DNA from: Actinomadura flavalba DSM 45200
GTDB lineage: Bacteria; Actinomycetota; Actinomycetes; Streptosporangiales; Streptosporangiaceae
Length of the DNA stretch: 64,000 nucleotides
NCBI RefSeq assembly: GCF_000374305.1
Contig: NZ_KB894100.1
Coordinates: 124,001 to 188,000, forward strand
Reading direction: 5' to 3'
Position numbers and translations under genes: made by a program. Position 1 is the stretch's first letter. Each line of letters begins with the position of its first letter. Positions 42,801 to 52,007 of the stretch are shown here, one piece after another. Below the pieces are notes generated by a model that worked only from the letters and a program-made list of their open reading frames with translations, had not been told where the DNA came from and did no database searches.

Positions 42801-45800
42801 GTGCGACCGGCGACGGAGCGGGACCGGCCCCCGGGTCCCGATGCGGAATCCCTCCGCAAGAGCGCTGCTGAGCAGGAGCGACACCCGAAGAGAAGAGGTG
42901 GTTTCCGGCTCGCCGACCGGCGGGTCGCGACGCGGCTGGTGGCACTGATCGCCATCCCCGTGGCGGTCGCCGGCATCCTGGCCGGGCTGCGTCTGCGCGA
43001 CGCCGCGACCGAGGTTCAGGTGTACACGCGCATCGAGCAGTTGGCTACGCTGAGTGACCGAACGTCGGGTCTCGTCCAGGAACTGGAGGACGAGCGGGAC
43101 GTCACGGTCAGGTTCCTGAGCCTGTCCCGGAAGAAGCGCGACGACCTCTCCCAGACGCTGCGCGAGCAGTACGCCGCGACCGACCGCTCCGCCCAGAACG
43201 TCCGGGGCGCGCTCGGCGCGCTCGACCCCGCCGCGCACAACGAGCAGATCGCCGCCAAGCTCCGCGACATCGCCTACCGGCTCGACACGCTCGGCACCGT
43301 CCGGCAGCTCTCGGGCACCCGCAGCGCGTCCGCGTCGTCCACGCTGGACGTCTACGGCCAGCTCGTCGCGTCGCTGATCGGCGTCGACGACCTGGTCGCG
43401 CAGGGCAGCCCCGACCCCGGCCTCGCCGAGAGCACCCGGGCGTTCGCCGCGCTGGCCCGCGCCAAGGACCACGCCTCCCAGGAACGCGCCCGCGTCGACA
43501 TGACACTGCTCGCCGGACGGTTCGCCAACCCCGCCGACCGCGAGGGGCTCCAGGCGCTGCGCTCCCAGCAGGACAGCCAGATCGCGCTGTTCCGCGCCAT
43601 CGCCACGCCCGCCGAACGGCAGATCTTCGAGGACCTGGTGACCGGCCCCGAGATCGGCCAGGTCGAGCGCACCTACCAGCAGGCGCTGATCCGCTCCGGC
43701 AACGACCCGAACCTGTCGGTCCGCCCGCTGCGCCCGCGCGACTCGGTCGAGTGGAACCGCGTCGCCACCGCGCGGCTGGAGCAGATGCGCGGCGCCGAGC
43801 AGCGGCTCGCCGCCGCCATCGGCACCCGCGCCACCGAACTGAAGGACGGCGCCTGGCGCCGCGCCTTCACCGACGCGGCCGTCCTCATCGTCGGGCTGCT
43901 GCTGGCCGGGATCGCGACCGTCGTCGTCGCCCGTTCGCTGGTGCGCCCGCTGCGGCGCCTCCAGGTGGGCGCGCTGGAGGTCGCCGACAACCGGCTGCCG
44001 AGCCTGGTCGACCGGCTCCGCGACCCCGACGCCGCCAGCGGCGGCATCGAGGTCGAGCCCATCGACGTCCACTCCACCGACGAGATCGGCCAGGTGGCCC
44101 GCGCGTTCGACGAGGTCCACCGCGAGGCCGTCCGGCTCGCCGCCGACGAGGCCGTGCTGCGCGGCAACATCAACGCGATGTTCGTCAACCTGTCGCGGCG
44201 CAGCCAGACCCTCATCGAACGGCAGCTCCAGCTCATCGAGGAACTGGAGCAGAGCGAGCGCGACGAGGAGCAGCTCGCCAACCTGTTCCGCCTCGACCAC
44301 CTGGCCACCCGCATGCGCCGCAACTGCGAGAACCTGCTGGTCCTCGGCGGCCAGGACCAGGTGCGCCGGTGGAACCGGCCGGTGCCGCTCATCGACATCG
44401 TCCGCGCGTCGCTGTCGGAGGTCGAGCAGTACGAGCGCGTCGCGCTGCGCGTCGCCGGTGACATGACCGTCGCCGGGCCCGTCGTCAACGACCTCGTCCA
44501 CCTGCTCGCCGAGCTGGTGGAGAACGCCACCGTGTTCTCCGACGAGCGCACCAAGGTGACGATCTCCGGGCAGGCGCTCAGCGGCGGCGGGGCCATGCTC
44601 CAGATCACCGACAACGGCGTGGGCATGTCCCAGGAGGAGCTGGAGGACGCCAACTGGCGGCTCGCCAACCCGCCGGTCATCGACTTCTCGGCGGCCCGCC
44701 GCATGGGCCTGTTCGTGGTCGGGCGGCTGGCGGTCCGGCACGGCGTCCGCGTCGAGCTGCGCGCCGCGCAGGGCGGCGGGCTCACCGCGTTCGTGCTGCT
44801 GCCCGAACCGGTGATCAGCCCCGGCGACCCCGGCGGCATCGGCAGCCGCGCCTTCGGCCGCGACAGCGGCATGCACGAGGTCGTCCCGGCGCTGGCGGGC
44901 GACCCCCGCCTCAACGGCGGCCCCGCCGCCCCGCACCACGCGCCGCAGGACACCGGCGGCTTCGGCGCGTTCGGCGGCCCCGGCCAGCCGCCCCGCCCGC
45001 GCGGCACCGGGCCGCTGCCCGCGATCAGCGGCGACACCGGCCAGTTCCCCGCCCTCGGCGGCGGCGACACCGGCCAGTTCCCGGCCGTGCGCGGCGAGAC
45101 CGGGCCGCTGCCCGCGCTCGGCGGCGGACGGCGGCACGCCGCCGACGGTCCGCCGCCCCGGCGCTCGGACACCGGCCAGTTCCCGGCGATCGGCGCCACC
45201 GGACGGCCTCCGGCCGAGCAGCCGGTGCCGCCCGCGCCGCCGTCCCGCCCGGCCGTGCCCCGGCACGACGGGACCGGCCCGCTGCCGGTCCAGAGCGGAG
45301 AGACCGGTCCGCCGCCCGTCCAGCGCGGGGAGACCGGACCGCTCCCGCCCCAGCGCGGGGAGACGGGGCCGCTCCCGGTCCAGCGCGGCGGGACCGGACC
45401 GATCCCCGTCCAGCGCGGGGAGACCGGCCCGATCCCGGCCGTCCGCCCGGACGCGCCGGACCGTCCGGCCCCGGGCGGCGACCTGCCCGTCCGCACGCCG
45501 GGCGCGCAGCTCCCGGGCCGCGCGTCCCGGAGCACCACGCCCGACCAGGACCTGTTCCAGCCGAGCCCGGCCCGGCGGCAGGCGGCGGACCCGACGACGA
45601 CGGGGCCGCTCCCGCCCCCGTCCGAGCCGGTGCCGCCCGTGCCAGAGGGGCAGCGGCGCCCCTTCAGTTGGGACACCGGCCCGCTCCGGCCGCCGTCCGA
45701 GGACGGCGCCGCCGAGCAGCCGCCCCGGCGACCGGCTCCGCCGCCGCGGCCCGTCCGACCGCCCACGCCCCCCGCCGCGCCCCCGAGGCGCACGTCGCCG

Positions 45801-46205
45801 ATCTTCGACGCCATGCAGTCGGAGTGGTTCCAGCGCCGGTCCGGTTCGGCGACCGACGATCCGGCGAAGGGCTGGGAGTCCCCGGCCGACGCCGGGTTCC
45901 AGGCCGCCGAGTCGCTGCGCAGCCCCGTCGAGGGCGAGCGGACGGCCGTGGGCCTGCCCAAGCGGGTTCCCGGTCGCAACCGGGTGCCCGGTGCGGTCAG
46001 CCCGCAGCCGCAGCCCCAGATTCCGGTGACGGCCGAACGACGGCCCGAAACGGAACAGGGCATATCGGCCGATACCGTACGGAACCGTTTCGCTAGCCTG
46101 CAACGCGGTGTCCAGCGTGGACGCACCGAGACACGCGGTGAGTCCGGACCCGCGGGCAACGAAGGACCGTCGCACGACGACGGAGAGACAGGAGGCTCCC
46201 GGTGA
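42801..46205 (+). CDS. cvnA: Conservon sensor histidine kinase (CvnA) with repeat-rich tail
   Basis: 1134-aa membrane sensor kinase. A first helix (VATRLVALIAIPVAVAGILA), a nitrate/nitrite-sensing-type extracellular domain and a second helix (AAVLIVGLLLAGIATVVVAR) are followed by HAMP. The kinase core has FRLDHLATRMRRNCENLLVL, ELVENATVFSDE (N box) and ITDNGVGMS (G box). The C-terminal 430 residues are Pro-rich and include six exact-length 10-residue units of the type GETGPLPVQR. GTG at 42801 follows GGAGGGA. Its TGA overlaps the cvnB GTG. Together with the three downstream genes it makes a conservon, a GPCR-like signalling complex of actinomycetes. Confidence 0.92.
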   Translation: MRPATERDRPPGPDAESLRKSAAEQERHPKRRGGFRLADRRVATRLVALIAIPVAVAGILAGLRLRDAATEVQVYTRIEQLATLSDRTSGLVQELEDERDVTVRFLSLSRKKRDDLSQTLREQYAATDRSAQNVRGALGALDPAAHNEQIAAKLRDIAYRLDTLGTVRQLSGTRSASASSTLDVYGQLVASLIGVDDLVAQGSPDPGLAESTRAFAALARAKDHASQERARVDMTLLAGRFANPADREGLQALRSQQDSQIALFRAIATPAERQIFEDLVTGPEIGQVERTYQQALIRSGNDPNLSVRPLRPRDSVEWNRVATARLEQMRGAEQRLAAAIGTRATELKDGAWRRAFTDAAVLIVGLLLAGIATVVVARSLVRPLRRLQVGALEVADNRLPSLVDRLRDPDAASGGIEVEPIDVHSTDEIGQVARAFDEVHREAVRLAADEAVLRGNINAMFVNLSRRSQTLIERQLQLIEELEQSERDEEQLANLFRLDHLATRMRRNCENLLVLGGQDQVRRWNRPVPLIDIVRASLSEVEQYERVALRVAGDMTVAGPVVNDLVHLLAELVENATVFSDERTKVTISGQALSGGGAMLQITDNGVGMSQEELEDANWRLANPPVIDFSAARRMGLFVVGRLAVRHGVRVELRAAQGGGLTAFVLLPEPVISPGDPGGIGSRAFGRDSGMHEVVPALAGDPRLNGGPAAPHHAPQDTGGFGAFGGPGQPPRPRGTGPLPAISGDTGQFPALGGGDTGQFPAVRGETGPLPALGGGRRHAADGPPPRRSDTGQFPAIGATGRPPAEQPVPPAPPSRPAVPRHDGTGPLPVQSGETGPPPVQRGETGPLPPQRGETGPLPVQRGGTGPIPVQRGETGPIPAVRPDAPDRPAPGGDLPVRTPGAQLPGRASRSTTPDQDLFQPSPARRQAADPTTTGPLPPPSEPVPPVPEGQRRPFSWDTGPLRPPSEDGAAEQPPRRPAPPPRPVRPPTPPAAPPRRTSPIFDAMQSEWFQRRSGSATDDPAKGWESPADAGFQAAESLRSPVEGERTAVGLPKRVPGRNRVPGAVSPQPQPQIPVTAERRPETEQGISADTVRNRFASLQRGVQRGRTETRGESGPAGNEGPSHDDGETGGSR
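45002..45449 (+). repeat. 30-bp in-frame tandem repeats in cvnA
   Basis: Between about 45270 and 45449 six contiguous 30-bp units encode G-(E/G)-T-G-P-(L/P/I)-P-(V/P)-Q-(R/S). Looser relatives (DTGQFPA, GTGPLPA) start at about 45002. The period is exact, so recent expansion or contraction by slippage is likely. Confidence 0.8.
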
Positions 46206-46627
46206 GCGGGCAGGATCTCAACTGGTTGGTGACGAACTTCGCGGACCGGGTTCCGAAGGTCGCCCACGCCGTGGTGGTGTCCTCCGACGGGCTGCCGATG
46301 GCCTACTCCGCGGGCTTCCCGCCCGAGCGGGCCGACCAGCTCTCGGCGATCGCCTCGGGGCTGATGAGCCTCACCCAGGGCGCCGCCAAGATCTTCGAGG
46401 CGGGCGGCGTCAACCAGACCGTCGTCGAGATGGACCGCGGGCTGCTGTTCGTCATGGCGATCGCCAACGGCTCGGTGTTCGCGGTCCTGGCCGCGCCCGA
46501 CTGCGACCTCGGCCTGGTCGCCTACGAGATGACGCTGCTGGTCGAGCGCGTCGGGCGGGCGCTGACGCCCGCGCTGCGCGGCCAGGAGAAGCAGCCGCCC
46601 TACGGGGCCGGCGCGGCCCGGTACTGA
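46202..46627 (+). CDS. cvnB: Conservon roadblock/LC7 protein (CvnB)
   Basis: 141-aa roadblock/LC7 protein, the putative GTPase-activating partner of CvnD. NWLVTNFADRVPKVAHAVVV, SSDGLPMAYSAGFPPERADQ and LLFVMAIANGSVFAVLAAPD give the expected fold. GTG at 46202 overlaps the cvnA stop. Order and spacing are exactly those of other conservons. Confidence 0.92.
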   Translation: MSGQDLNWLVTNFADRVPKVAHAVVVSSDGLPMAYSAGFPPERADQLSAIASGLMSLTQGAAKIFEAGGVNQTVVEMDRGLLFVMAIANGSVFAVLAAPDCDLGLVAYEMTLLVERVGRALTPALRGQEKQPPYGAGAARY

Positions 46628-46654
46628 CCTGGATGATCGACGGAGGCCAGCGCG

Positions 46655-47074
46655 ATGGATCACGGCAGTCCCTACGGGCCCGGTGCGGGCGGGCGTCCCG
46701 GCTGGCGGGACGCCCCCGGGCGGCCCGCCCCGGGCGACGGCAGTTCCCTGGTGCGTCCGTACGCGGTCACGGGCGGACGCACCAAACCGCGCTACGACCT
46801 GGCGGTCGAGGCGCTGGTCACCGCGGCGCCCTACCCGCCGCGTGACGTCGCCGTACTGACGCCCGAGTACCGGGCGATCATGGATCTGTGCCGGTCGGCG
46901 CGGTCGGTCGCGGAGGTCTCCGCGCTGCTGCGGCTGCCGCTGGGCGTGGCCCGCGTGCTGGTCGCCGACATGGCCTTGGAGGGGCTGCTGCGACTGCACC
47001 AGTCGCGCCCCGCCGGCACGCAGCCGGACGTCCGGCTGCTGGAAAGGGTGCTCAGTGGACTTCGCAAGCTCTGA
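46655..47074 (+). CDS. cvnC: Conservon DUF742 protein (CvnC)
   Basis: 139-aa DUF742 protein. The N-terminal Gly/Pro-rich part is followed by LVRPYAVTGGRTKPRYDLAV and a winged-helix-like segment SVAEVSALLRLPLGVARVLV, ending LLERVLSGLRKL. ATG at 46655 is preceded by GGAGG. Overlaps the cvnD start by 20 nt. Confidence 0.9.
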   Translation: MDHGSPYGPGAGGRPGWRDAPGRPAPGDGSSLVRPYAVTGGRTKPRYDLAVEALVTAAPYPPRDVAVLTPEYRAIMDLCRSARSVAEVSALLRLPLGVARVLVADMALEGLLRLHQSRPAGTQPDVRLLERVLSGLRKL

Positions 47075-47705
47075 CCGGCCGCCGGCCGGGCCGCCCGCGG
47101 GCCAGGACGTGGAGCTGACGTCCGTCAAGATCGTGGTGGGCGGCGGGTTCGGCGTCGGCAAGACGACGTTCGTCGGCTCGGTGTCGGAGATCATGCCCCT
47201 CACCACCGAGGCCGTCATGACGGCGGCCAGCGCCGAGGTGGACGACCTGTCGGCCGTCCCCGACAAGACCACCACGACGGTCGCGATGGACTTCGGCCGC
47301 GTCTCCCTGGACCGCGAGCTGATCCTGTACCTGTTCGGCACGCCGGGCCAGCACCGGTTCTGGTTCATGTGGGACGACCTGGTGCGCGGCGCGATCGGCG
47401 CCGTCGTGCTGGTGGACACGCGCCGGCTGGCCGACTGCTTCGCGGCGGTGGACTACTTCGAGGAGCTGGGGCTGCCGTTCGTCGTCGGCGTCAACGGCTT
47501 CAACGGCGAGTTCCAGTACGCCGCCGAGGACATCCGCGAGGCGCTGTCGATCAGCGCGCACGTGCCGATCATGGAGTGCGACGCGCGCAGCCGCGAGTCG
47601 ACCAAGCAGGTGCTCATCACCCTGGTGCAGCACGCGCTGACCATGCACACGGCGGGCGGCCCGCCCGCCGGGTCGGTCGGCACGGTCTCGCCGTCCTGGA
47701 CGTAG
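47055..47705 (+). CDS. cvnD: Conservon small GTPase (CvnD)
   Basis: 216-aa Ras-like GTPase. G1/P-loop GGGFGVGKT (residues 29-37), switch residue segment LTTEAVMTAAS, G3-type region LFGTPGQHRFWFMWDDLVRG, and G4-like VGVNGFNGE (NxxD partly altered). GTG at 47055 lies within the end of cvnC. Expected to cycle at the membrane with CvnA, CvnB and CvnC. No CvnE cytochrome P450 gene follows. Confidence 0.92.
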   Translation: MDFASSDRPPAGPPAGQDVELTSVKIVVGGGFGVGKTTFVGSVSEIMPLTTEAVMTAASAEVDDLSAVPDKTTTTVAMDFGRVSLDRELILYLFGTPGQHRFWFMWDDLVRGAIGAVVLVDTRRLADCFAAVDYFEELGLPFVVGVNGFNGEFQYAAEDIREALSISAHVPIMECDARSRESTKQVLITLVQHALTMHTAGGPPAGSVGTVSPSWT

Positions 47706-47715
47706 CGCCGCCCGT

Positions 47716-47752
47716 CCGGTGCCCCGGGGTCGTGACGGCCCCGGGGCACCGG
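47716..47752. terminator. Hairpin closing the conservon operon
   Basis: Perfect 14-bp stem (47716-47729 with 47739-47752), 9-nt loop, between cvnD and the convergent STAS gene. Confidence 0.85.
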
Positions 47753-47756
47753 CGCG

Positions 47757-48137
47757 TCAGGCGGGGGCGCCGTCGGACGTCTCCTGCCCGGCCGGGGCGC
47801 GCAGCGCCTCGGCGACCGAGGCGACGACGGTCATCCGGCGGGCCAGCCCGGTGATCTCCAGGGTGCGGCGGACGAGCGGACGCGGGGACGCCAGCGTCAG
47901 GCTGCCGCCCGCGGCCTGGACCGACTTGTGACAGCCGATCAGCACCGACAGGCCGTGCGAGTCCATGAACTCCAGCCCGGCCAGGTCGACGACGAGATGC
48001 TCGCCGTGCTCGCGGCGGGCGGCGCGCAGCCGCGCGCGCAGGTCGTCGGCGACCGCGAGGTCCAGTTCGCCGCGCAGCCGCACGACCGTGCGCCCGCGCT
48101 CGGACCGTGCGGTGATCTCCAGCAGGGGTTGCGCCAC
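47757..48137 (-). CDS. STAS-domain anti-sigma factor antagonist
   Basis: 126-aa SpoIIAA/RsbV-like protein. VVRLRGELDLAVADDLRARL and the phosphorylation loop LEFMDSHGLSVLIG with Ser60 are typical. In its unphosphorylated state it would sequester an anti-sigma kinase; that kinase is not encoded nearby. ATG at 48137. Divergent from the AAA gene and convergent with the conservon. Confidence 0.88.
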   Translation of the reverse strand: MAQPLLEITARSERGRTVVRLRGELDLAVADDLRARLRAARREHGEHLVVDLAGLEFMDSHGLSVLIGCHKSVQAAGGSLTLASPRPLVRRTLEITGLARRMTVVASVAEALRAPAGQETSDGAPA

Positions 48138-48342
48138 GGGGTTCTCCCCTTACGTTCCGTGAGAGGCCGCCGTCACGGGCGCGACGGAAGCTTTCCCTGT
48201 GGCAACTATCGCGGACGCCGGTCCCGGTGCCAAGCCGGTTGGGCGAACCGGCCTGCGGCGTCGCACCGCGTGGGCCGTCCGCGTCATAGGGTGCTGGCGA
48301 GCCCCCGCGCCCCCGCCCCCCGCGATGCGAAGGACCCCCTTG

Positions 48343-51300
48343 GTGAGCACCCTCCGGCTGCCGGACCACCTCGAAGCGCTCCTCATCGACGAACCCGTCC
48401 TGGACGTCTACGCCACCGGGCCGTGGCGCGTCCCCGACGGCCTGTTCGAGGAACTGCGCGACCGGTGCCTGGCCCACAACGGGGACGCGCGCGCCCAGGG
48501 GCACCCGGTGCGGCGGCCCCACCACCGCAAGGGCACCACCGCCGCCGGGGCCGACCTGTGGCCGCTGCTGGAGTTCCTGACCGGCGCGGCGGCCCTGCGC
48601 GGGGGAGCACGGGCGGACGTGGAGCACGAACTGCTGCCCGGCCTGCTCGCCGCGCCCGAACCGCCGCAGCGCGACCGGTTCGGCTGGTCCGCCCCGGCCG
48701 GGCGCTGGCGGCCCCCCGGCCTGTGGCTGACCGACACCGCCGACGACGACGCCGGGGCGCGCGAGGTCATGGTCGACCTGGCCCGCGACGGCGTCGAGGT
48801 CTTCGCCGGGCTCGTCCCGGCCGAGCCGCGCCGCCGCGCCCTGCTGGACCTGTTCGACGCCCGCCGCGCCGACGCCGGAGCCCGCACCCGCGACCGCGAC
48901 CTCCCGCACGACGCGCTGCCCGCCGACTGGGCCAAGGGCGCGTCCGACGCGACGCTGGCCGCGCTGCCCGAACTGGGCGGCCCCGTCGGCTACCTCGGCT
49001 GGGCGCTGGACGGGCTGCGCGCCGCGCACGCCCGGCTCGGTGACGACGAGCCGTTCCCCGACGCCGTCGCGGCGCTGCTGCTGGCGGCCGGGCTCACCGC
49101 CGTCCCCGCCGAGACGGCCGCCGTCCTCGGCGCCGACGCCCGCGCCGAGATCGGTGAACGGCTCCGCGCGCGCCGCTCCACGCTCACCACCGCCGCGTGG
49201 CGGCGCGGCGTCCGCGACCGGCTCGCGGACGGCCTGGTCGCCGGGGAGATCGACGCGTGCCGCGCCTGGCTCGACATGGCCGCCCGCGTCACCGGCTGCG
49301 TCCAGGGGCTGCCCGGCGCCGCGATCGCGCCGCGCAGCCCGCTGCCCGTGCGCGAGTTCCAGATCGACGTGCACAACCTGTTCAGCGTCCGCCGCGTCGC
49401 CAACCCCCTCACCCGCACGCTGCGCCCCCGGCCCCGGCCCGAGCCGCGCGCCACGGCGGCGCGGGCGGCGCTGCCGCCGGTGCCCGCGCTCGTCGGGCAG
49501 CCCGCCCTCACCGCCGTGCTGCGCGACGTCCTGCGCGCCCGGCTCGACGACGGCCCCGCCGTGCGGCTGCTCGTGGAAGGCCCCGAGGGCACCGGCCGCA
49601 GCACCGCCGCCGAGCTGGCCGAGACGTCGCTGGTCCAGTCCGGCGTGCTGCGCGGCGCCCTGACGATCTCCGAGCAGGTGTTCGCGTCCCTGCCGGTCAG
49701 CGACGCCGTGCTGTGGCTCCAGGCCCGCGTCCGCGAGTGCGCGGAGGACCGGCTGCTGCTCGTCGTCACCGAGATCGACCGGCTCGCGGGCAACGAGCGG
49801 TGCGGCGCGGCCGTCGCCGAGGAACTGCGCACGCTGCTGGCCCGCACCGCCGGGCTCGACGTCGTCGTGCTCTGCCGGCCCGGCGGCGAACGGCGGCTGT
49901 TCGACCTCAACCCCGCGCTCGCCCGCGCGTTCCGTGCCGCCCGCACCGTCGACTTCACCGAGGACGGGTTCACCGAGCTGTTCACCCGCGCCGTCGCCGC
50001 GCGCGGCGCCACCGTCGACCCCGGCGCCGCCCGCACCGCCGGGGTCCTGCTGTCGCGGACACCGCCGCTGCGCAACCTGCGCGGCGCCCGGCTCGCCGCC
50101 CACCTCGCCCTCGACGCCGTGACCGCCGCCGCCCAGCGCGGCGACGGCCCGCCGGAGGTCACCGCCGCCGACCTGCCGCAGCGGCTCGTCGCCGCCGGGA
50201 CCGGCGACCCCGACCCGTTCGCGGAGCTGGACGCCTGCGTCGGCATCGAGGCCGTCAAGCGCGAGGTGCACGCGCTCGTCGCGGAGGCCCGCGCCGCCCG
50301 GCTGCGCCGCGAGGCGGGCATGGCCGCCGCCGAACGCTCCCGGCACCTGGTGTTCGCGGGCAACCCCGGCACCGGCAAGAGCAGGGTCGCCCGCATCCTC
50401 GGCCGCCTCTACGCCGACCTCGGCGTGCTCGCCGGAGGGCACGTCGTCGAGGTCGACCGCGCCGACCTGCTGGGGGAGTACGCCAGCGACAGCGCGCTGC
50501 GGGTGCGGCGCGCCGTCGAACGGGCGCTGGGCGGCGTGCTGCTCGTCCGCGACGCGCACGCCTTCGGCGCGGCCGGCGCCGACGCCGAACGCGGCCGGGA
50601 GGTACTGGACGTGCTGCTCACCGCCGTGCAGGGCCACGCCGACGACCTCGTGGTGATCCTCACCGGGCCGGAGGCCGAGCTGAACGGGCTGCTGAAGTCG
50701 CACCCGCAGCTCGCGGGCCGGTTCGACCGGCGGCTGCACTTCGCGGACCTCACGGCCGCCGAACTCGCGGAGGTGTTCGCCGCCCGCGCCGCCGACGGCG
50801 GCTTCACCCTCGCCGACGGCGTGCTGGACAAGGTGCGCGGCGTGCTGCGCGACGCCCCCCGCGACCGCGCGTCCGGCGGCGCCCGGCTCGCGCTCGGGCT
50901 GCTGGACCGGGCCGTCGCGGAACAGGGCCGCCGCGTCCTGGCCGACGGCGTCGTGGACGAGACCGAGTCGCTGCACGAGATCCTGCTGGTCGACGTCCCG
51001 GACGCGCCGCTGCCCGTCCGGACGCGCCCCGGCGACCCGCTCGGTGAGATCGAACGGCTCATCGGGCTGCGCGACATCAAGCAGGAGATCCAGGCGCTCG
51101 TCGCCGAGGCCCGCGCCGAGCAACTGCGCCGCGACGCGGGCATCCCGCTGGCCGCGCCGACCCGGCACATGGTGTTCCTCGGCAACCCCGGCACCGCCAA
51201 GACCACCGTCGCCCGGCTCGTCGCCGCCGTGTACGCCCGGCTCGGGCTGCTGTCGTCCGGGCACCTGGTCGAGGTGACCCGCGCCGACCTCGTGGCCGAG

Positions 51301-51867
51301 TACGTCGGGCAGACCGCGCCGCGCGTCCGCGCCGCCGTCGACCGGGCGCTCGGCGGCGTGCTGTTCGTGGACGAGGCGTACGCGCTGACCATGACGGGCA
51401 CCGCGCACCGCGACTACGGCGCCGAGGCCGTCGCGGAGCTGCTGCGGCTCATGGAGGAGCACCGGTCCGACCTCGTCGTCATCGTCGCCGGGTACGACGC
51501 GGAGATGCGCGCGTTCCTGGAGTCCAATCCGGGCCTGGCGTCGCGGTTCCCCAAGGTGCTGCGCTTCCCCGACTACTCCGTCGCGGAACTGCTGGCGATC
51601 TTCGAGGCGATGGCGGGCGCCGCCGGGTTCACCCTCGACCCCGCCGTGCTGCCCGTGCTGCGGCGGCGCATCGAGGAGGAGGCGCGCGGCACGTCCTTCG
51701 GCAACGCCCGCTTCGTCCGCAACCTGCTCGACGCCGCCGTCGCCCGGCAGGCCCAGCGCATCACCGCCGCCGAGGCCCTGGCGCACGACGAGGTCCGGCT
51801 GCTGCGCCCCGCCGACGTCACCGGTACCGGTCCGGTCCGCCGTCCCGACCCCGGCCCCTACCTCTAG
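48343..51867 (+). CDS. Triple-AAA (CbxX/CfxQ-type) ATPase, motifs partly degenerate
   Basis: 1174-aa protein with three P-loop modules. Module 1 (about 390-620) has EGPEGTGRS with Arg in place of the P-loop Lys and LLLVVTEIDRL. Module 2 (about 620-880) has an intact GNPGTGKS but LLVRDAHAF instead of a Walker B DEA. Module 3 (about 900-1160) has GNPGTAKTT, with Ala for the P-loop Gly, and an intact LFVDEAYAL. Modules 2 and 3 are of the CbxX/CfxQ/EccA type. Residues 1-380 have no recognised domain. GTG at 48343 has AAGGA at 9 nt. No ESX genes are adjacent, so an EccA label would be unsupported. Confidence 0.85.
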   Translation: MSTLRLPDHLEALLIDEPVLDVYATGPWRVPDGLFEELRDRCLAHNGDARAQGHPVRRPHHRKGTTAAGADLWPLLEFLTGAAALRGGARADVEHELLPGLLAAPEPPQRDRFGWSAPAGRWRPPGLWLTDTADDDAGAREVMVDLARDGVEVFAGLVPAEPRRRALLDLFDARRADAGARTRDRDLPHDALPADWAKGASDATLAALPELGGPVGYLGWALDGLRAAHARLGDDEPFPDAVAALLLAAGLTAVPAETAAVLGADARAEIGERLRARRSTLTTAAWRRGVRDRLADGLVAGEIDACRAWLDMAARVTGCVQGLPGAAIAPRSPLPVREFQIDVHNLFSVRRVANPLTRTLRPRPRPEPRATAARAALPPVPALVGQPALTAVLRDVLRARLDDGPAVRLLVEGPEGTGRSTAAELAETSLVQSGVLRGALTISEQVFASLPVSDAVLWLQARVRECAEDRLLLVVTEIDRLAGNERCGAAVAEELRTLLARTAGLDVVVLCRPGGERRLFDLNPALARAFRAARTVDFTEDGFTELFTRAVAARGATVDPGAARTAGVLLSRTPPLRNLRGARLAAHLALDAVTAAAQRGDGPPEVTAADLPQRLVAAGTGDPDPFAELDACVGIEAVKREVHALVAEARAARLRREAGMAAAERSRHLVFAGNPGTGKSRVARILGRLYADLGVLAGGHVVEVDRADLLGEYASDSALRVRRAVERALGGVLLVRDAHAFGAAGADAERGREVLDVLLTAVQGHADDLVVILTGPEAELNGLLKSHPQLAGRFDRRLHFADLTAAELAEVFAARAADGGFTLADGVLDKVRGVLRDAPRDRASGGARLALGLLDRAVAEQGRRVLADGVVDETESLHEILLVDVPDAPLPVRTRPGDPLGEIERLIGLRDIKQEIQALVAEARAEQLRRDAGIPLAAPTRHMVFLGNPGTAKTTVARLVAAVYARLGLLSSGHLVEVTRADLVAEYVGQTAPRVRAAVDRALGGVLFVDEAYALTMTGTAHRDYGAEAVAELLRLMEEHRSDLVVIVAGYDAEMRAFLESNPGLASRFPKVLRFPDYSVAELLAIFEAMAGAAGFTLDPAVLPVLRRRIEEEARGTSFGNARFVRNLLDAAVARQAQRITAAEALAHDEVRLLRPADVTGTGPVRRPDPGPYL

Positions 51868-52007
51868 TCGGACAAGGCGTCACATTCCGCGGTGACCGCG
51901 AGCGGACGACAATCATGCGCGGGAGGGACGCGAGTACCGCCCCGCAGTGTCTAGTGTCTAGGCACACGCTCCGCCCCGGCGGCGGAACCGGCCCGAAAGG
52001 AAGACCC

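Noticed and set aside
48343-51867. ESX secretion component EccA
   Set aside because: The AAA type is related, but no EccB-E, EsxA/B or PE/PPE-like genes are adjacent and the N-terminus does not look like the EccA TPR region.
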